This document shows, one piece after another, positions 18,019-27,493 of a DNA stretch of 64,000 bases (positions are counted from its first letter, which is position 1; every line of letters begins with the position of its first letter). Source of the DNA: Massilia eurypsychrophila (lineage in GTDB: Bacteria > Pseudomonadota > Gammaproteobacteria > Burkholderiales > Burkholderiaceae_D); the NCBI RefSeq assembly GCF_002760655.1, contig NZ_PDOC01000005.1, positions 1 to 64,000 on the forward strand. Direction: 5' to 3'. The position numbers and the translations under genes were made by a program. The notes below the pieces were generated by a model. The model searched no databases. It was not told the origin of the DNA and was given only the letters and a program-made list of their open reading frames with translations.

Positions 18019-19200
18019 TTAGTGCGTTACCCGCGGCGCCGCCGTGCCCTTGCGCGTCAGCTCCGTTCCGGGCGCCCAGCTGTATCCGGCGGCCACCGTC
18101 TGGCTCGGCGAGCCGTCGGCGTTGACCTCGGCGCGGTAGGTGAGCGATGCCTGGTCTTCCTGCGCCAGCGGCACGACCTGCGTGCCGCTGGCGCGCAGGT
18201 CGACTTCGTCGGCCAGCACCTGGCGGTAGAAATCGCGCTGGCTGCGAAACTCGATCGGGGAGCTCAGCACGCTGGTAATGATTTCGGCCGGATCGCGCCT
18301 GGCAAACTGCTTGAACGCTTCGCACGCCATGTTGAAGTGCCCCAGCTCGTAGTCGAGGAAGCGCTCCCAGATGGCCTTGACGGTGTGATTGGTCTCGGAC
18401 TCGAGGCAGCTGTAATAGGTGAAACACTCGTTCGCCTCGTGCAGCAGCCATTGTTCGAGCCAGCTTTCGGTCGGATCGAGCATCGAGGAATAGTGGGTCA
18501 CGTGCTGCTCTTCGACCGACGCGATTTCGGCGTACAGCTGGCGCGCCAGCGGGTCGGAAAACAGCGGCCCGATATTCATGTAGTAGTTGTGGGTCTGGGT
18601 CTCGGCGGCGAGGATGGCCAGCGCGTGCAGCTTGCTGAGCAGGTCGGCCTGCTTGCCGTAGGGATTGCGCACGTCGTTTTCGGGCGCCCGATGGTGCTCG
18701 ATGGTCGGCCGGCCCGGCAGGATGTCGGTATAGCTTTGCAGGATGTTGTTGGCGTCCTTGCCCTCGAGCCGGTCGAGCAGCGCCGAATAGCGGTACAGGT
18801 GATCGAAATCTTCCAGCAGCCCGAAGCGGTACAACTGGGCCAGGTAGGGATCCGGCTCGCGCTGGGCGACCGCCGCGGTGACCTCGATCGCCACCTGTTC
18901 GTACGCGATCGTCGTTTCGAGCGGTGAATGGTCGGGGCCGAGCAGCCAGTTGATCATCGTCGCCTGGTGCTGCTCGGTGCGGCGAACCTTGGCCAGCGGC
19001 ACGCGCAGGTCGGCGTTGCAGCGGGCGGCCATGCGGCCGAAATTAAGCGCTTCGAGTTCCTGGCCGTTCATCAGGATGATGCGCACGCGGGTAAACGCGT
19101 CGTCGTCGAGTTTGCTGATCGGCTTTTGCACCATGTCGCGCCAGGTAAAGCGCTGCCTGTCGATGCCGGCGCCCTTCGAATCAAAAAGGTTGAGTGCCAT
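18019..19200 (-). CDS. Ferritin-like domain protein (larger of a pair)
   Basis: A 393-residue soluble protein of unknown role. Helical segments carry ferritin-like Glu/His spacing: AYEQVAIEVTAAVAQ, LLEDFDHLYRYSALLDRLEG, YAEIASVEEQHVTHYSSML, LLHEANECFTYYSCLESETN and RFLDYELGHFNMACEAFKQF. No signal peptide. The ATG at 19200 has a GGAGG ribosome-binding site; the open frame beyond it is antisense to the lolC leader. It is first in a two-gene unit with the gene at 17193-17990. The C-terminal 60 residues (TQVVPLAQEDQASLTYRAEV onward) look like a separate small extension. Confidence 0.7.
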   Translation of the reverse strand: MALNLFDSKGAGIDRQRFTWRDMVQKPISKLDDDAFTRVRIILMNGQELEALNFGRMAARCNADLRVPLAKVRRTEQHQATMINWLLGPDHSPLETTIAYEQVAIEVTAAVAQREPDPYLAQLYRFGLLEDFDHLYRYSALLDRLEGKDANNILQSYTDILPGRPTIEHHRAPENDVRNPYGKQADLLSKLHALAILAAETQTHNYYMNIGPLFSDPLARQLYAEIASVEEQHVTHYSSMLDPTESWLEQWLLHEANECFTYYSCLESETNHTVKAIWERFLDYELGHFNMACEAFKQFARRDPAEIITSVLSSPIEFRSQRDFYRQVLADEVDLRASGTQVVPLAQEDQASLTYRAEVNADGSPSQTVAAGYSWAPGTELTRKGTAAPRVTH

Positions 19201-19365
19201 GTCCTTTCCTCCATGTCTGCGAAGCGGCGCCCATGCAAAGGGCGTATCTGGTTTTGACGGCCGAAGCAGCACCAAGTTCCGGGGCGATTCAATTGTGACA
19301 ACCTCTGTCATGGCCGAGCTTTGTGTGGCACACTTCGGCTTCACACGAATTCGCTGCCGGAACAC

Positions 19366-20631
19366 ATGAGTATCATCCACAAACTGCCGTACGAATGGCT
19401 GGTCGGCCTGCGCTATACGCGCGCCGGACGGCGCAGTGGCCGCAACAGCTTCATCTCCTTCATTTCGCTGATCTCGGTGGCCGGCATTGCGCTCGGCGTG
19501 GCCGCGCTGATCGTGGTGCTGTCGGTGATGAACGGCTTTCGCAAGGACGTCACCGACCGCATGCTGTCGGTTCTGGCGCATATCGAAGTGCTCGATCCGC
19601 GCGGAGGCATGGGCAACTGGCAGGAAGTGATGAAGGAGTCCTTCAAGAATCCGGCAGTGAAGGGCGCCGCGCCGTTCGTGCAGACCCAGGGCATGCTGCT
19701 GCGCGATGGCGGCATGCGCCCGGCCGTGATCCGCGGCGTGCTGCCCTCGGACGAGCCGAACGTGTCCGACGTCGCCAAGACCGTCACCCACGGCAGTCTG
19801 TCGGCGCTGGTGCCCGGCCAATTCAACATCGTGATGGGCTACTCGCTGGCGCGTTCGCTCGGCCTGCAGATCGGCGACAAGGTGACGATGGCGCTGGCCC
19901 AGGCGCAGGTGACGCCGGCCGGCATGGTGCCGCGCATGCGCTCATTTACGCTGGTCGGCGTGTTCCAGGCCGGCCACTTCGAATTCGATAACGGCATGGC
20001 CTTCGTGCACATGGAAGATGCGCAGAAGATGGAGCGGCTCGCCGCGCCATCCGGCATCCGCCTGCGCATCGCCGACATTCACCAGGCGATCCCGGTGGCG
20101 CAGCAGCTTGAAGCGAGTTTGCCCGGGCACTTGCAGGTGCGCGACTGGTCTAAACAGAACAAGACCTGGTTCGCCGCGGTGCAGACTGAAAAGAAGATGA
20201 TGCTGATCGTGATGGCGCTGATTATCACCGTGGCCGCCTTCAACCTTGTGTCGACGCTGGTAATGACGGTGACCGACAAGCAGGCCGACATCGCCATCTT
20301 GCGCACGCTCGGCTCGTCGCCGCGCTCGATCATGAAGATCTTTATCATCCAGGGCGCGGTGATCGGCATCCTCGGCACGTTGGCTGGAGTTGGCCTGGGC
20401 ACGGTGGTGGCGCTGAACATCGACGTCGTCGTGCCGTTTTTCGAACGTTTATTTGGGACTCAAGTTTTGCCAAGCGATATATACCTGGTGAGTGCCTTGC
20501 CGTCCGACCTGCGCTGGCCGGACGTCTTTGGCATCGGCGGCATCGCCGTGCTGATGGCGTTCATCGCCACCATCTATCCGAGCTTTACCGCCTCGCGCGT
20601 GAAGCCGGCGGAGGCGCTGCGCTATGAATAA
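19366..20631 (+). CDS. lolC: LolC/LolE-type lipoprotein-releasing permease, copy 1
   Basis: A 421-residue inner-membrane permease of the Lol system, which extracts outer-membrane lipoproteins from the inner membrane for the chaperone LolA. It has the family's N-terminal helix and hallmark ([20 protein letters not shown], about residues 25-44), a large periplasmic domain (about 50-265), then three helices including the conserved [20 protein letters not shown]. The frame is open to 19321; ATG 19366 ([11 protein letters not shown]) is chosen by exact match to copy 2. The lolD start overlaps its last 8 bases. It is the first gene of a lolC-lolD-lolC-lolD array. Confidence 0.93.
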   Translation: MSIIHKLPYEWLVGLRYTRAGRRSGRNSFISFISLISVAGIALGVAALIVVLSVMNGFRKDVTDRMLSVLAHIEVLDPRGGMGNWQEVMKESFKNPAVKGAAPFVQTQGMLLRDGGMRPAVIRGVLPSDEPNVSDVAKTVTHGSLSALVPGQFNIVMGYSLARSLGLQIGDKVTMALAQAQVTPAGMVPRMRSFTLVGVFQAGHFEFDNGMAFVHMEDAQKMERLAAPSGIRLRIADIHQAIPVAQQLEASLPGHLQVRDWSKQNKTWFAAVQTEKKMMLIVMALIITVAAFNLVSTLVMTVTDKQADIAILRTLGSSPRSIMKIFIIQGAVIGILGTLAGVGLGTVVALNIDVVVPFFERLFGTQVLPSDIYLVSALPSDLRWPDVFGIGGIAVLMAFIATIYPSFTASRVKPAEALRYE

Positions 20632-21355
20632 GCCGATGCCAACCGCCGTGCTGGCGTGCCGCGGCCTGGGCAAGACCTACACCCAGGGCAGCTACCAGGT
20701 GCGCGTGCTCAGTAACGTCGACTTCAGCGTGCGGCGCGCCGAACATGTGGCCATCGTCGGCGCTTCCGGTTCCGGCAAGTCGACCCTGCTGCACCTCTTG
20801 GGCGGGCTCGATACGCCGACCACCGGCTCGGTCACGCTGGCCGGCGCCGACTTCGCCACGATGTCGGAAACGGCGCGCGGCGACCTGCGCAACAGCTCGC
20901 TCGGTTTCGTCTACCAGTTCCACCACCTGCTGCCCGAATTTTCCGCGCTCGACAACGTCGCCATGCCGCTGCTGATCCGCCGCGTCAAGCGTGCCGCGGC
21001 GCTGGAGAAGGCCGCCGCCATCCTCGATCGCGTGGGCCTGTCGAAGCGCGCGATCCACGTGCCCGGCGAGCTGTCGGGCGGCGAGCGCCAGCGCGTTGCC
21101 CTGGCGCGTGCGCTGGTCACCGAGCCGGCCTGCGTGCTGGCGGACGAACCGACCGGGAACCTCGACCATGCCACCGCGCAGCAGATCTTCGCGCTGATGC
21201 TCGATTTGTCGAGCACCCTCGGCACCGCCTTCGTCATCGTCACGCACGACATCGAACTGGCGCAGCGGTGCGACCGCGTGCTGCGCCTGACCGAGCAGGG
21301 CCTGCAGCCGGCGGAACCTGCCCCTTCAACACTCCTGCGCGGCGCCACGACATGA
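20624..21355 (+). CDS. lolD: LolD-type ATPase of the lipoprotein-releasing ABC transporter, copy 1
   Basis: A 243-residue cytosolic ABC ATPase powering LolC/E. Walker A is GASGSGKST at 46-54, the signature is LSGGERQR, Walker B is CVLADEP followed by TGNLD, and the H-loop is IVTHD. All are intact. It overlaps the upstream lolC by 8 bases, with GGAGG inside lolC as ribosome-binding site, and its stop overlaps the next lolC start (ATGA). Its C-terminal tail (about 230-243) is longer than that of copy 2. Confidence 0.94.
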   Translation: MNKPMPTAVLACRGLGKTYTQGSYQVRVLSNVDFSVRRAEHVAIVGASGSGKSTLLHLLGGLDTPTTGSVTLAGADFATMSETARGDLRNSSLGFVYQFHHLLPEFSALDNVAMPLLIRRVKRAAALEKAAAILDRVGLSKRAIHVPGELSGGERQRVALARALVTEPACVLADEPTGNLDHATAQQIFALMLDLSSTLGTAFVIVTHDIELAQRCDRVLRLTEQGLQPAEPAPSTLLRGATT

Positions 21356-22617
21356 GCTTCATCGACAAACTGCCTTACGAATGGGCCGTCGGCATCCGCT
21401 ACACGCGGGCCGGCAAGCGCAGTGCGCGCAACAGCTTCATCTCGTTCATCTCCCTCATTTCGGTGTCCGGCATCGCGCTCGGCGTGGCGGCGCTGATCGT
21501 CGTGCTGTCGGTAATGAACGGCTTCCAGAAGGAAGTCACCGACCGCATGCTGTCGGTGGTGGCGCACATCGAAATCTACAACCAGCGCGGCGACATGCCG
21601 GAGTGGCAGGGCGTGATCGCCGATTCATTCAAGAACCCGGCCGTCAAGGGCGCCGCGCCGTTTGCCGAGACCCAGGGCATGCTGATGTCCGACGGCGTGA
21701 TGAAGCCGGCGCTGCTGCGCGGCGTGCTGCCGGCGGAAGAATCGAAAGTATCGGACGTGCCTACCAAGATCGTGCAGGGCAAGTTCGCCGACTTGCGGGC
21801 CGGCGAATTCAACATCGTCCTCGGCATCGAGCTGGCGCGCTCGCTGGCGCTGAAGGTGGGCGACAAGGTCACGCTGGCAGTGGCGCCGGGCCAGTCCGCG
21901 TCGGCCGAGATGGCGCCGCGCATGGTCAACTTTACGCTGGTCGGCATCTTCGAGGCCGGCCACTTCGAATACGATTCAGGCCTGGCCTTTGTGCACATGG
22001 CCGATGCGCAGGCGATCGCCAACCTGGCGGCGCCGGCCGGCGTGCGCCTGCGCCTGGCCGACATGCACGACGCGCCGCGGGTGGCGCAGGAACTCGCCGG
22101 CAGCCTGCCAGGCCAGCTGCTGGTGCGCGACTGGTCCAAGCACAACCCGACCTGGTTCGCGGCGGTGCAAAGCCAGAAGAAGATGATGTTCATCATCCTG
22201 GTACTGATCATCGCGGTGGCCGCCTTCAACCTGGTCGCCACGCTGGCCATGACGGTCACCGACAAGCAGGCCGACATCGCCATCTTGCGCACGCTCGGTT
22301 CGTCGCCGCGCTCGATCATGAAGATCTTCATGATCCAGGGCGCGCTGATCGGCATCATCGGCACCGCCGTCGGGGTGAGCGCGGGGGTGCTGTTGGCACT
22401 CAATATCGACGTGATCATCCCCTTCATCGAACGCGCGTTCGGCATCCAGTTCCTGTCGAAGGATATCTACTTCATCAGCGCCTTGCCGTCGGACCTGCGC
22501 TGGAACGACGTGTTCGGCATCGCCGGCGTCTCGGTGGGCCTGGCCTTCCTGGCGACGCTGTACCCGAGCTTTGCCGCCTCGCGCGTGAAGCCGGCGGAGG
22601 CGCTGCGCTATGAATAA
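21352..22617 (+). CDS. lolC: LolC/LolE-type lipoprotein-releasing permease, copy 2
   Basis: A 421-residue inner-membrane permease, the same length as copy 1 and alignable end to end without visible gaps ([21 protein letters not shown] here against [21 protein letters not shown]). It has the same [12 protein letters not shown] hallmark, periplasmic domain and [19 protein letters not shown] loop. Differences are spread through the periplasmic domain, so the copies have diverged and may act as LolC and LolE of a heteromeric complex or as separate homodimers (inference). ATG 21352 overlaps the lolD copy 1 stop. The open frame to 21268 is inside lolD and not used. Confidence 0.93.
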   Translation: MSFIDKLPYEWAVGIRYTRAGKRSARNSFISFISLISVSGIALGVAALIVVLSVMNGFQKEVTDRMLSVVAHIEIYNQRGDMPEWQGVIADSFKNPAVKGAAPFAETQGMLMSDGVMKPALLRGVLPAEESKVSDVPTKIVQGKFADLRAGEFNIVLGIELARSLALKVGDKVTLAVAPGQSASAEMAPRMVNFTLVGIFEAGHFEYDSGLAFVHMADAQAIANLAAPAGVRLRLADMHDAPRVAQELAGSLPGQLLVRDWSKHNPTWFAAVQSQKKMMFIILVLIIAVAAFNLVATLAMTVTDKQADIAILRTLGSSPRSIMKIFMIQGALIGIIGTAVGVSAGVLLALNIDVIIPFIERAFGIQFLSKDIYFISALPSDLRWNDVFGIAGVSVGLAFLATLYPSFAASRVKPAEALRYE

Positions 22618-23305
22618 GGATACGCAGGCGGTGCTGTCGTGCCGCGGCCTGGGCAAGACTTACACCCAGGGCGCTTACCAGGTGCGGGTGCTCGACAAGG
22701 TCGACTTCGACGTCTACCGCGGCGAACACGTCGCCATCGTCGGCGCTTCCGGCTCGGGCAAGTCGACCTTGCTGCACCTGCTGGGCGGGCTCGATACGCC
22801 GACGACCGGCACGGTGACGCTTGCCGGCGCCGATTTCGCCACCATGTCGGAAACCGCGCGCGGCGACCTGCGCAATTCGTCGCTGGGATTCGTCTACCAG
22901 TTCCATCATCTGCTGCCTGAATTTTCCGCGCTCGACAACGTCGCCATGCCGCTGTTGATCCGCCGCGAGGACCGGGCGTCGGCCGTCCGGAAGGCCACGG
23001 CCATCCTCGAACGGGTGGGGCTGTCGAAGCGCGCCATCCATGTGCCGGGCGAGTTGTCCGGCGGCGAGCGTCAGCGCGTGGCGCTGGCGCGGGCGCTGGT
23101 CACCGAGCCGGCCTGCGTGCTGGCTGACGAGCCGACCGGGAACCTCGACCACGCCACCGCGCAGCAGATCTTCGCGCTGATGCTCGACCTGTCGAGCACC
23201 CTTGGCACCGCCTTCGTCATCGTCACCCACGACATCGAGCTGGCGCAGCGCTGCGACCGCGTGCTGCGGCTGACCGAAAACGGATTGCAGCCGGCAAAGG
23301 CCTGA
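22610..23305 (+). CDS. lolD: LolD-type ATPase, copy 2
   Basis: A 231-residue ABC ATPase with intact Walker A (GASGSGKST, 45-53), signature LSGGERQR, Walker B and H-loop. It is nearly identical to copy 1 over most of its length, with clusters of change at the N terminus, at [15 protein letters not shown], and at the C terminus, where it is shorter. The start sits in exactly the same position relative to lolC as in copy 1 (8-base overlap). tatD begins 3 bases after its stop. Confidence 0.94.
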   Translation: MNKDTQAVLSCRGLGKTYTQGAYQVRVLDKVDFDVYRGEHVAIVGASGSGKSTLLHLLGGLDTPTTGTVTLAGADFATMSETARGDLRNSSLGFVYQFHHLLPEFSALDNVAMPLLIRREDRASAVRKATAILERVGLSKRAIHVPGELSGGERQRVALARALVTEPACVLADEPTGNLDHATAQQIFALMLDLSSTLGTAFVIVTHDIELAQRCDRVLRLTENGLQPAKA

Positions 23306-23308
23306 ACC

Positions 23309-24112
23309 ATGTGGATCGACACGCACTGCCACCTGGACGCGCACGAATTCGGCGGTGAATCGCTGACGGTGGCCGGCCATGCGGGCGAGGCGGGCGTGTC
23401 GATGATCGTCATCCCGGCGGTCGACCGCTACAATTTCGACGTCGTGGCGCAGCTGGCGGCGACCGCGCCGAATGCCAGCTACGCGCTGGGCATTCATCCG
23501 ATGTGCGTGCCGAATGCGACCGAAGACGACCTGGCGCTGTTACGCACGAAAGTTGAAGCGGCGATGGGCGATCCGCGTTTCGTGGCGATCGGCGAGGTCG
23601 GACTCGACTTCTTCATCCCGATGCTGACCGAGCCGGCGATGCGCGACAAGCAGGATCACTTTTTTCGCGAGCAGCTGCGCATGGCGCGCGACTTCGACCT
23701 GCCGGTGCTGATGCACGTGCGCCGCTCGCAGGACCAGGTGCTCAAGCACGTGCGCCAGATCCGGCCGGCAGGCGGCATAGCCCATGCGTTCAACGGCAGC
23801 TTCCAGCAGGCGCAGATGTTCATCGACCTGGGATTCAAGCTCGGCTTCGGCGGCGCAATGACGTTTTCGCGCGCGCTGCAGATTCGCCGGCTCGCGACCA
23901 CGCTGCCGATCGAAGCGATCGTGCTGGAGACGGACGCCCCGGATATCTCGCCGGTGTGGATTCACCCCGCGCGCAACAGCCCCGCGCAGCTGCCGGCGAT
24001 CGGCATGGCGCTGGCGGAGATGCGTGGGATGGCCGCTGCGCAGGTGGCCGACATCACGCGGCAGAACGCGCTGGCTGCGCTGCCGCGGCTGTCCGCCCTG
24101 ATCTCAGGGTGA
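23309..24112 (+). CDS. tatD: TatD-family metal-dependent hydrolase/deoxyribonuclease
   Basis: A 267-residue TIM-barrel hydrolase. The metal site begins with DTHCHLDA (H6, H8), followed by GIHPM, GEVGLDFF, PVLMHVRRSQD, GIAHAFNGS and LETDAPDISPVW, all family positions. TatD enzymes have Mg-dependent 3'-5' exonuclease activity and are linked to DNA repair after oxidative stress; the substrate here is not tested. No ribosome-binding site is needed if translation is coupled to lolD, 3 bases upstream. It converges with and overlaps the next gene by 9 bases. Confidence 0.9.
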   Translation: MWIDTHCHLDAHEFGGESLTVAGHAGEAGVSMIVIPAVDRYNFDVVAQLAATAPNASYALGIHPMCVPNATEDDLALLRTKVEAAMGDPRFVAIGEVGLDFFIPMLTEPAMRDKQDHFFREQLRMARDFDLPVLMHVRRSQDQVLKHVRQIRPAGGIAHAFNGSFQQAQMFIDLGFKLGFGGAMTFSRALQIRRLATTLPIEAIVLETDAPDISPVWIHPARNSPAQLPAIGMALAEMRGMAAAQVADITRQNALAALPRLSALISG

Positions 24113-24817
24113 TTTGGCGGCGTTGACGTATTCGGCCGCCGCGCGCGCGCACTTGATCGACACGCCAAGGGCGGCAATCACGAACGCCAGCAACAGAAAT
24201 CCCCATGAATTGGGCGCTTCCAGAATCGCGGCGATCGACTCGTCGTCGCGGGCGGTCTGTTTGCTCGTTTCGAGGATGCGCAGCTCGTCGGCCAGCTGCG
24301 TCGCCGATGTCACCACATTGCTGCACTCGGAATGGCGGCTGAAGACATTCTCGACGCAGCCCGGATATTTGCTGGTGAAGTCGCGCAGCGAGAGTTCGGC
24401 CGCTTCCCGGTCGGCGGCCGATGCGTTGGCGACCTTGAACGAGCCGGCGATCGCGCACAACTCCTTCTTTGCCACCGACGGGTTATACGGCGCCAGCGGG
24501 CGCGGGCTCGCCGGCGCGCAGCTGTCCAGCGCCGCCAGCCGCATGCGATCGTCCACCGCGGCCTGCGACAGGCCCACGCGTTCTTCGAGCAGCTGGTGGT
24601 CGGCGCCAACCTTCATCCGCCCGGCGAAGGTGGCCAGGCCGATCAGGCCGACCGCGACGCACACTTCGGCCACCAACGACAGCAGCTTCCAGTGGCGCGA
24701 ACCCTTGTGGCGACCGTCGCGATAGATCAGGTAGCCCCACGCCGACACGACGATCGCCGACACAAAAAATGCCAGCAAGGGCGAGGAAAATAGTCTGACG
24801 AAGCCGAAAGTGCTCAT
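24104..24817 (-). CDS. Hypothetical membrane protein
   Basis: A 237-residue protein I do not recognise. Hydrophobic helices are at about 10-31 and 43-64, and a third near the C terminus at about 204-222 (WGFLLLAFVIAALGVSI). Between them lies a soluble region of about 135 residues with four cysteines (DSCAPAS, ELCAIAG, YPGCVENV, HSECSNV) that would be periplasmic or cytosolic depending on topology. The cysteines suggest disulfides and a periplasmic loop (inference). It is convergent with tatD, the stop codons overlapping by 9 bases. Confidence 0.7.
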   Translation of the reverse strand: MSTFGFVRLFSSPLLAFFVSAIVVSAWGYLIYRDGRHKGSRHWKLLSLVAEVCVAVGLIGLATFAGRMKVGADHQLLEERVGLSQAAVDDRMRLAALDSCAPASPRPLAPYNPSVAKKELCAIAGSFKVANASAADREAAELSLRDFTSKYPGCVENVFSRHSECSNVVTSATQLADELRILETSKQTARDDESIAAILEAPNSWGFLLLAFVIAALGVSIKCARAAAEYVNAAKSP

Positions 24818-24987
24818 TGCGTTTGAGGTGCCTGTGAAATCCTGACGACGCGCGTCGTCGATGCATTCGATTATGGTGGCTTTTCAACTTGATGTGCAAG
24901 CAATGTAGTGATTTGCGGCACTTGACAGACAATCCGATCATGATTGATAGTTCTGCAACTATTGCCATTTTTGAAGGAGCTATAACC

Positions 24988-25959
24988 GTGACGACTGACT
25001 GGCTACGACTGATTTTCGCCTCCATGACGCTAGCCGTTGCAGCCGGCGCCGGTGCAGCAGCTGTTGCCGACCAGCCGATCGTGCTCGATACGCCGACCGG
25101 CAAGATCGCCGGCAGCCTGATCGTGCCAGCGTCGAAGGGGCCGATGCCGGTGGCGCTGATCATCGCAGGTTCAGGGCCGACCGACAGGAACGGCAACAGT
25201 AGCGCGCTGCCCGGCGCGCACAACAGCCTGATGCTATTGGCGCAGGCCCTGGGTGACGCCGGGATTGCGTCGGTACGCTACGACAAGCGCGGTATCGCGG
25301 CGAGCCAGCCTGCTGCCGCCAGCGAGGCCGACCTGCGCTTTGAAACTTATGTCGATGATGCCGCCGGCTGGATCGCCATGTTGCGGCGAGATCCTCGGTT
25401 TTCGTCGGTGACGGTCGTCGGCCACAGCGAAGGCTCGCTGATCGGCATGCTGGCGACTAAAAAGGCGGGCGCGAACGGGTTCGTTTCGGTGGCCGGCGTC
25501 GCGCGCGGTGCCGCTGACGTATTGCGCACGCAGTTCGCCGGCAAGCTGCCGCCTGCGCTGGCGGCGCAAAACGAGGCGGCACTGGTGTCGCTCGAAGGCG
25601 GCCGCACGACGACGAACGCGCCGAAAGAACTGGCGGCACTCTACCGCGACAGCGTGCAGCCTTACCTGATTTCGTGGTTCAAGTATGTACCGGCAGACGG
25701 CATCGCGGCCCTCGATGTGCCGGTGCTGATCGTTCAGGGCACCACCGATATCCAGGTTGCCGTCAGCGAGGCGGAAGCGCTGAAGAAGGCTCGTCCACAG
25801 GCGCATCTTACGATCATCCCGGGCATGAATCATGTGCTGAAGATGGTCGACGCGCCGATGCCGGCACACCTGGCGTCCTACTCCGATCCGGCGCTGCCGG
25901 TGGCGCCGGCGCTGGTCACGGCGCTGGTCGACTTCGTGCGCGCGGTGCCGGCCCGCTAG
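24988..25959 (+). CDS. Exported alpha/beta hydrolase (S33 / DUF of dienelactone-like type)
   Basis: About 323 residues from GTG 24988, which has an AAGGAG ribosome-binding site and gives a signal peptide (VTTDWLRLIFASMTLAVAAG to about AVA-DQ). The hydrolase fold shows the oxyanion region IIAGSGPTDRNGN, the nucleophile elbow G-H-S-E-G (VVGHSEGSLIGM), an acid (VQGTTDIQV) and the catalytic histidine (PGMNHVLK). This subfamily is annotated as serine aminopeptidase-like or dienelactone hydrolase-like; the substrate is unknown. The open frame to 24889 would bury the signal peptide and is not favoured. Confidence 0.85.
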   Translation: MTTDWLRLIFASMTLAVAAGAGAAAVADQPIVLDTPTGKIAGSLIVPASKGPMPVALIIAGSGPTDRNGNSSALPGAHNSLMLLAQALGDAGIASVRYDKRGIAASQPAAASEADLRFETYVDDAAGWIAMLRRDPRFSSVTVVGHSEGSLIGMLATKKAGANGFVSVAGVARGAADVLRTQFAGKLPPALAAQNEAALVSLEGGRTTTNAPKELAALYRDSVQPYLISWFKYVPADGIAALDVPVLIVQGTTDIQVAVSEAEALKKARPQAHLTIIPGMNHVLKMVDAPMPAHLASYSDPALPVAPALVTALVDFVRAVPAR

Positions 25960-26069
25960 CGACATCGGTTGCGCCGTGTCCGATTGGCGGCAGCGCCAAC
26001 CGGCTTCGCCACGGCTGCTCACGAGTCGCTTTCGAGAATCCGATAGAGCCTGCATGTGAGAACGCTGCG

Positions 26070-27245
26070 TCAGGGCGCCCGGGGGCGCGCGGCGTGGCGT
26101 TTCCGCCCGCGCCGCGCCAGCGCGACGGCCACCAGCGCGATGGCCGCCAGCGCCGCGGAGCCAGGCTCGGGAATTTGCGTCGGCGCCTCTGGCGGGACAA
26201 ACTGCGGCCCGGACGTCGGCCCCGGCGGAAACGGATCCGGCGATTCGCTTGCCGGCATCGCCGGCTTCGGTACTGCCGAGGGCAAGGGTTGCGATCCAGC
26301 CGTCGGCACCGGCGGGAGTGGGGCGGGTACATCGGGCACCGGCGCGGCAGTCACCGGGGCCGCTGGCGCGGAGGGCACACCCAGCGTCGGCCCAACGGGG
26401 AATTGGGTGGACCCAGGAGCCGGAATCGCGGCGCCGTCGCTGCCTGGCCGCGGTGCCGCCGATGACGTGCGCCCAGGCGTGCTGACCGACACCGGCGGCG
26501 CTTGCGCCAGCGTTAGCCGGGTGGGCGCATCGCGCAAGACAGTGTATGGCGACGGCGTGCCGAATTGTACATTCGACGCCAGGCTTACCCGCGCCGGTTG
26601 CGTGAGCGTGTGTGCCGATGCTTCCGGCGCCATGGCGCTGCCGGCTGCCGGCATATACTCCGGCTCATCAAGCAGGCCTTCGGCCGACACCATCAGCGCA
26701 TCGAGCGCCTCCGGCGCCGGTTCATTGTCCAGGGTGATTCCTTGCGGCTCGTCGGCGATGCGGTTGCCGCAGCGCGCGCGCACCAGATTCGTTCCATCGG
26801 AAAGCAGCTCTTCGCCGACGGCGAGGCGCACTTTGTGCCTGGTCCAGTAGATCTTGTCGCCGATGCGGTAGGACACCTGCACCAGGCGCGATTGTTCGAC
26901 CCGCACTATCCGCGTGGCGGCCACGTCGAACCCGGCGAAATGGGCCGATGCCACCGCATCGCTGCTCAGCGCGAAGGCCAGTTCTGCCGCGCTGTGGACG
27001 CCGCCGGGAAGCACCGAATGGCGATACACCAGCTTCGCGGGCCTGGACGCGGGCATGGAAGGTGCCGCTGTAGCGCGAGCCGCCGGAACCTGCGCCGTCA
27101 CCAATGCCGGGGCCCGAACGCGCTCCGGCGTTTCCGTCAGCACCAGCCAGACGAGCACGAGAACAATCAGCGCAAAGCCGCCGCCGGCGAGGGCGGCCAA
27201 AGACGGGAATGGCTGTTTCGTCCATTTGTTGTTCGCGTATCGCAT
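26070..27245 (-). CDS. PEP-CTERM sorting-signal protein with N-terminal membrane helix
   Basis: About 391 residues from ATG 27245. It has an N-terminal hydrophobic helix (about 14-38) and a globular part about 70-220 (SDAVASAHFAGFDVAATRIVR, YRIGDKIYWTRHKVRLAVGE, LVRARCGNRIADEP). A long Pro/Ala-rich linker follows (about 250-355), then a C-terminal PEP-CTERM signal: PEP at 359-361, a hydrophobic helix and RRGRKRH. PEP-CTERM tails are recognised by exosortase in bacteria that make extracellular polysaccharide; the exosortase gene is not in this window. Cargo function is unknown. The TTG at 27269 is an alternative start. Confidence 0.82.
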   Translation of the reverse strand: MRYANNKWTKQPFPSLAALAGGGFALIVLVLVWLVLTETPERVRAPALVTAQVPAARATAAPSMPASRPAKLVYRHSVLPGGVHSAAELAFALSSDAVASAHFAGFDVAATRIVRVEQSRLVQVSYRIGDKIYWTRHKVRLAVGEELLSDGTNLVRARCGNRIADEPQGITLDNEPAPEALDALMVSAEGLLDEPEYMPAAGSAMAPEASAHTLTQPARVSLASNVQFGTPSPYTVLRDAPTRLTLAQAPPVSVSTPGRTSSAAPRPGSDGAAIPAPGSTQFPVGPTLGVPSAPAAPVTAAPVPDVPAPLPPVPTAGSQPLPSAVPKPAMPASESPDPFPPGPTSGPQFVPPEAPTQIPEPGSAALAAIALVAVALARRGRKRHAARPRAP

Positions 27246-27493
27246 TACGGTAGCCGGGGGCTGTGGCAATTAATGCTATAAATTAACACAAATTTCCTTA
27301 TCGAAATTTACTTTTAGCATTAACCCGGCTACTTGGTTGTTAGATTGCAACAGTCGGGCTTCCGCGCCAGTGGCAATCGCCGGCGCGCCCAGGCCGGTGG
27401 GTTGGCGCCGAGTTGTTGTGCATTCGATTTCTCCCAACGCGCGCCCGCGCAAACCGGCAGACACTGAACGACTTTCACTCCCATGAGCTCACC

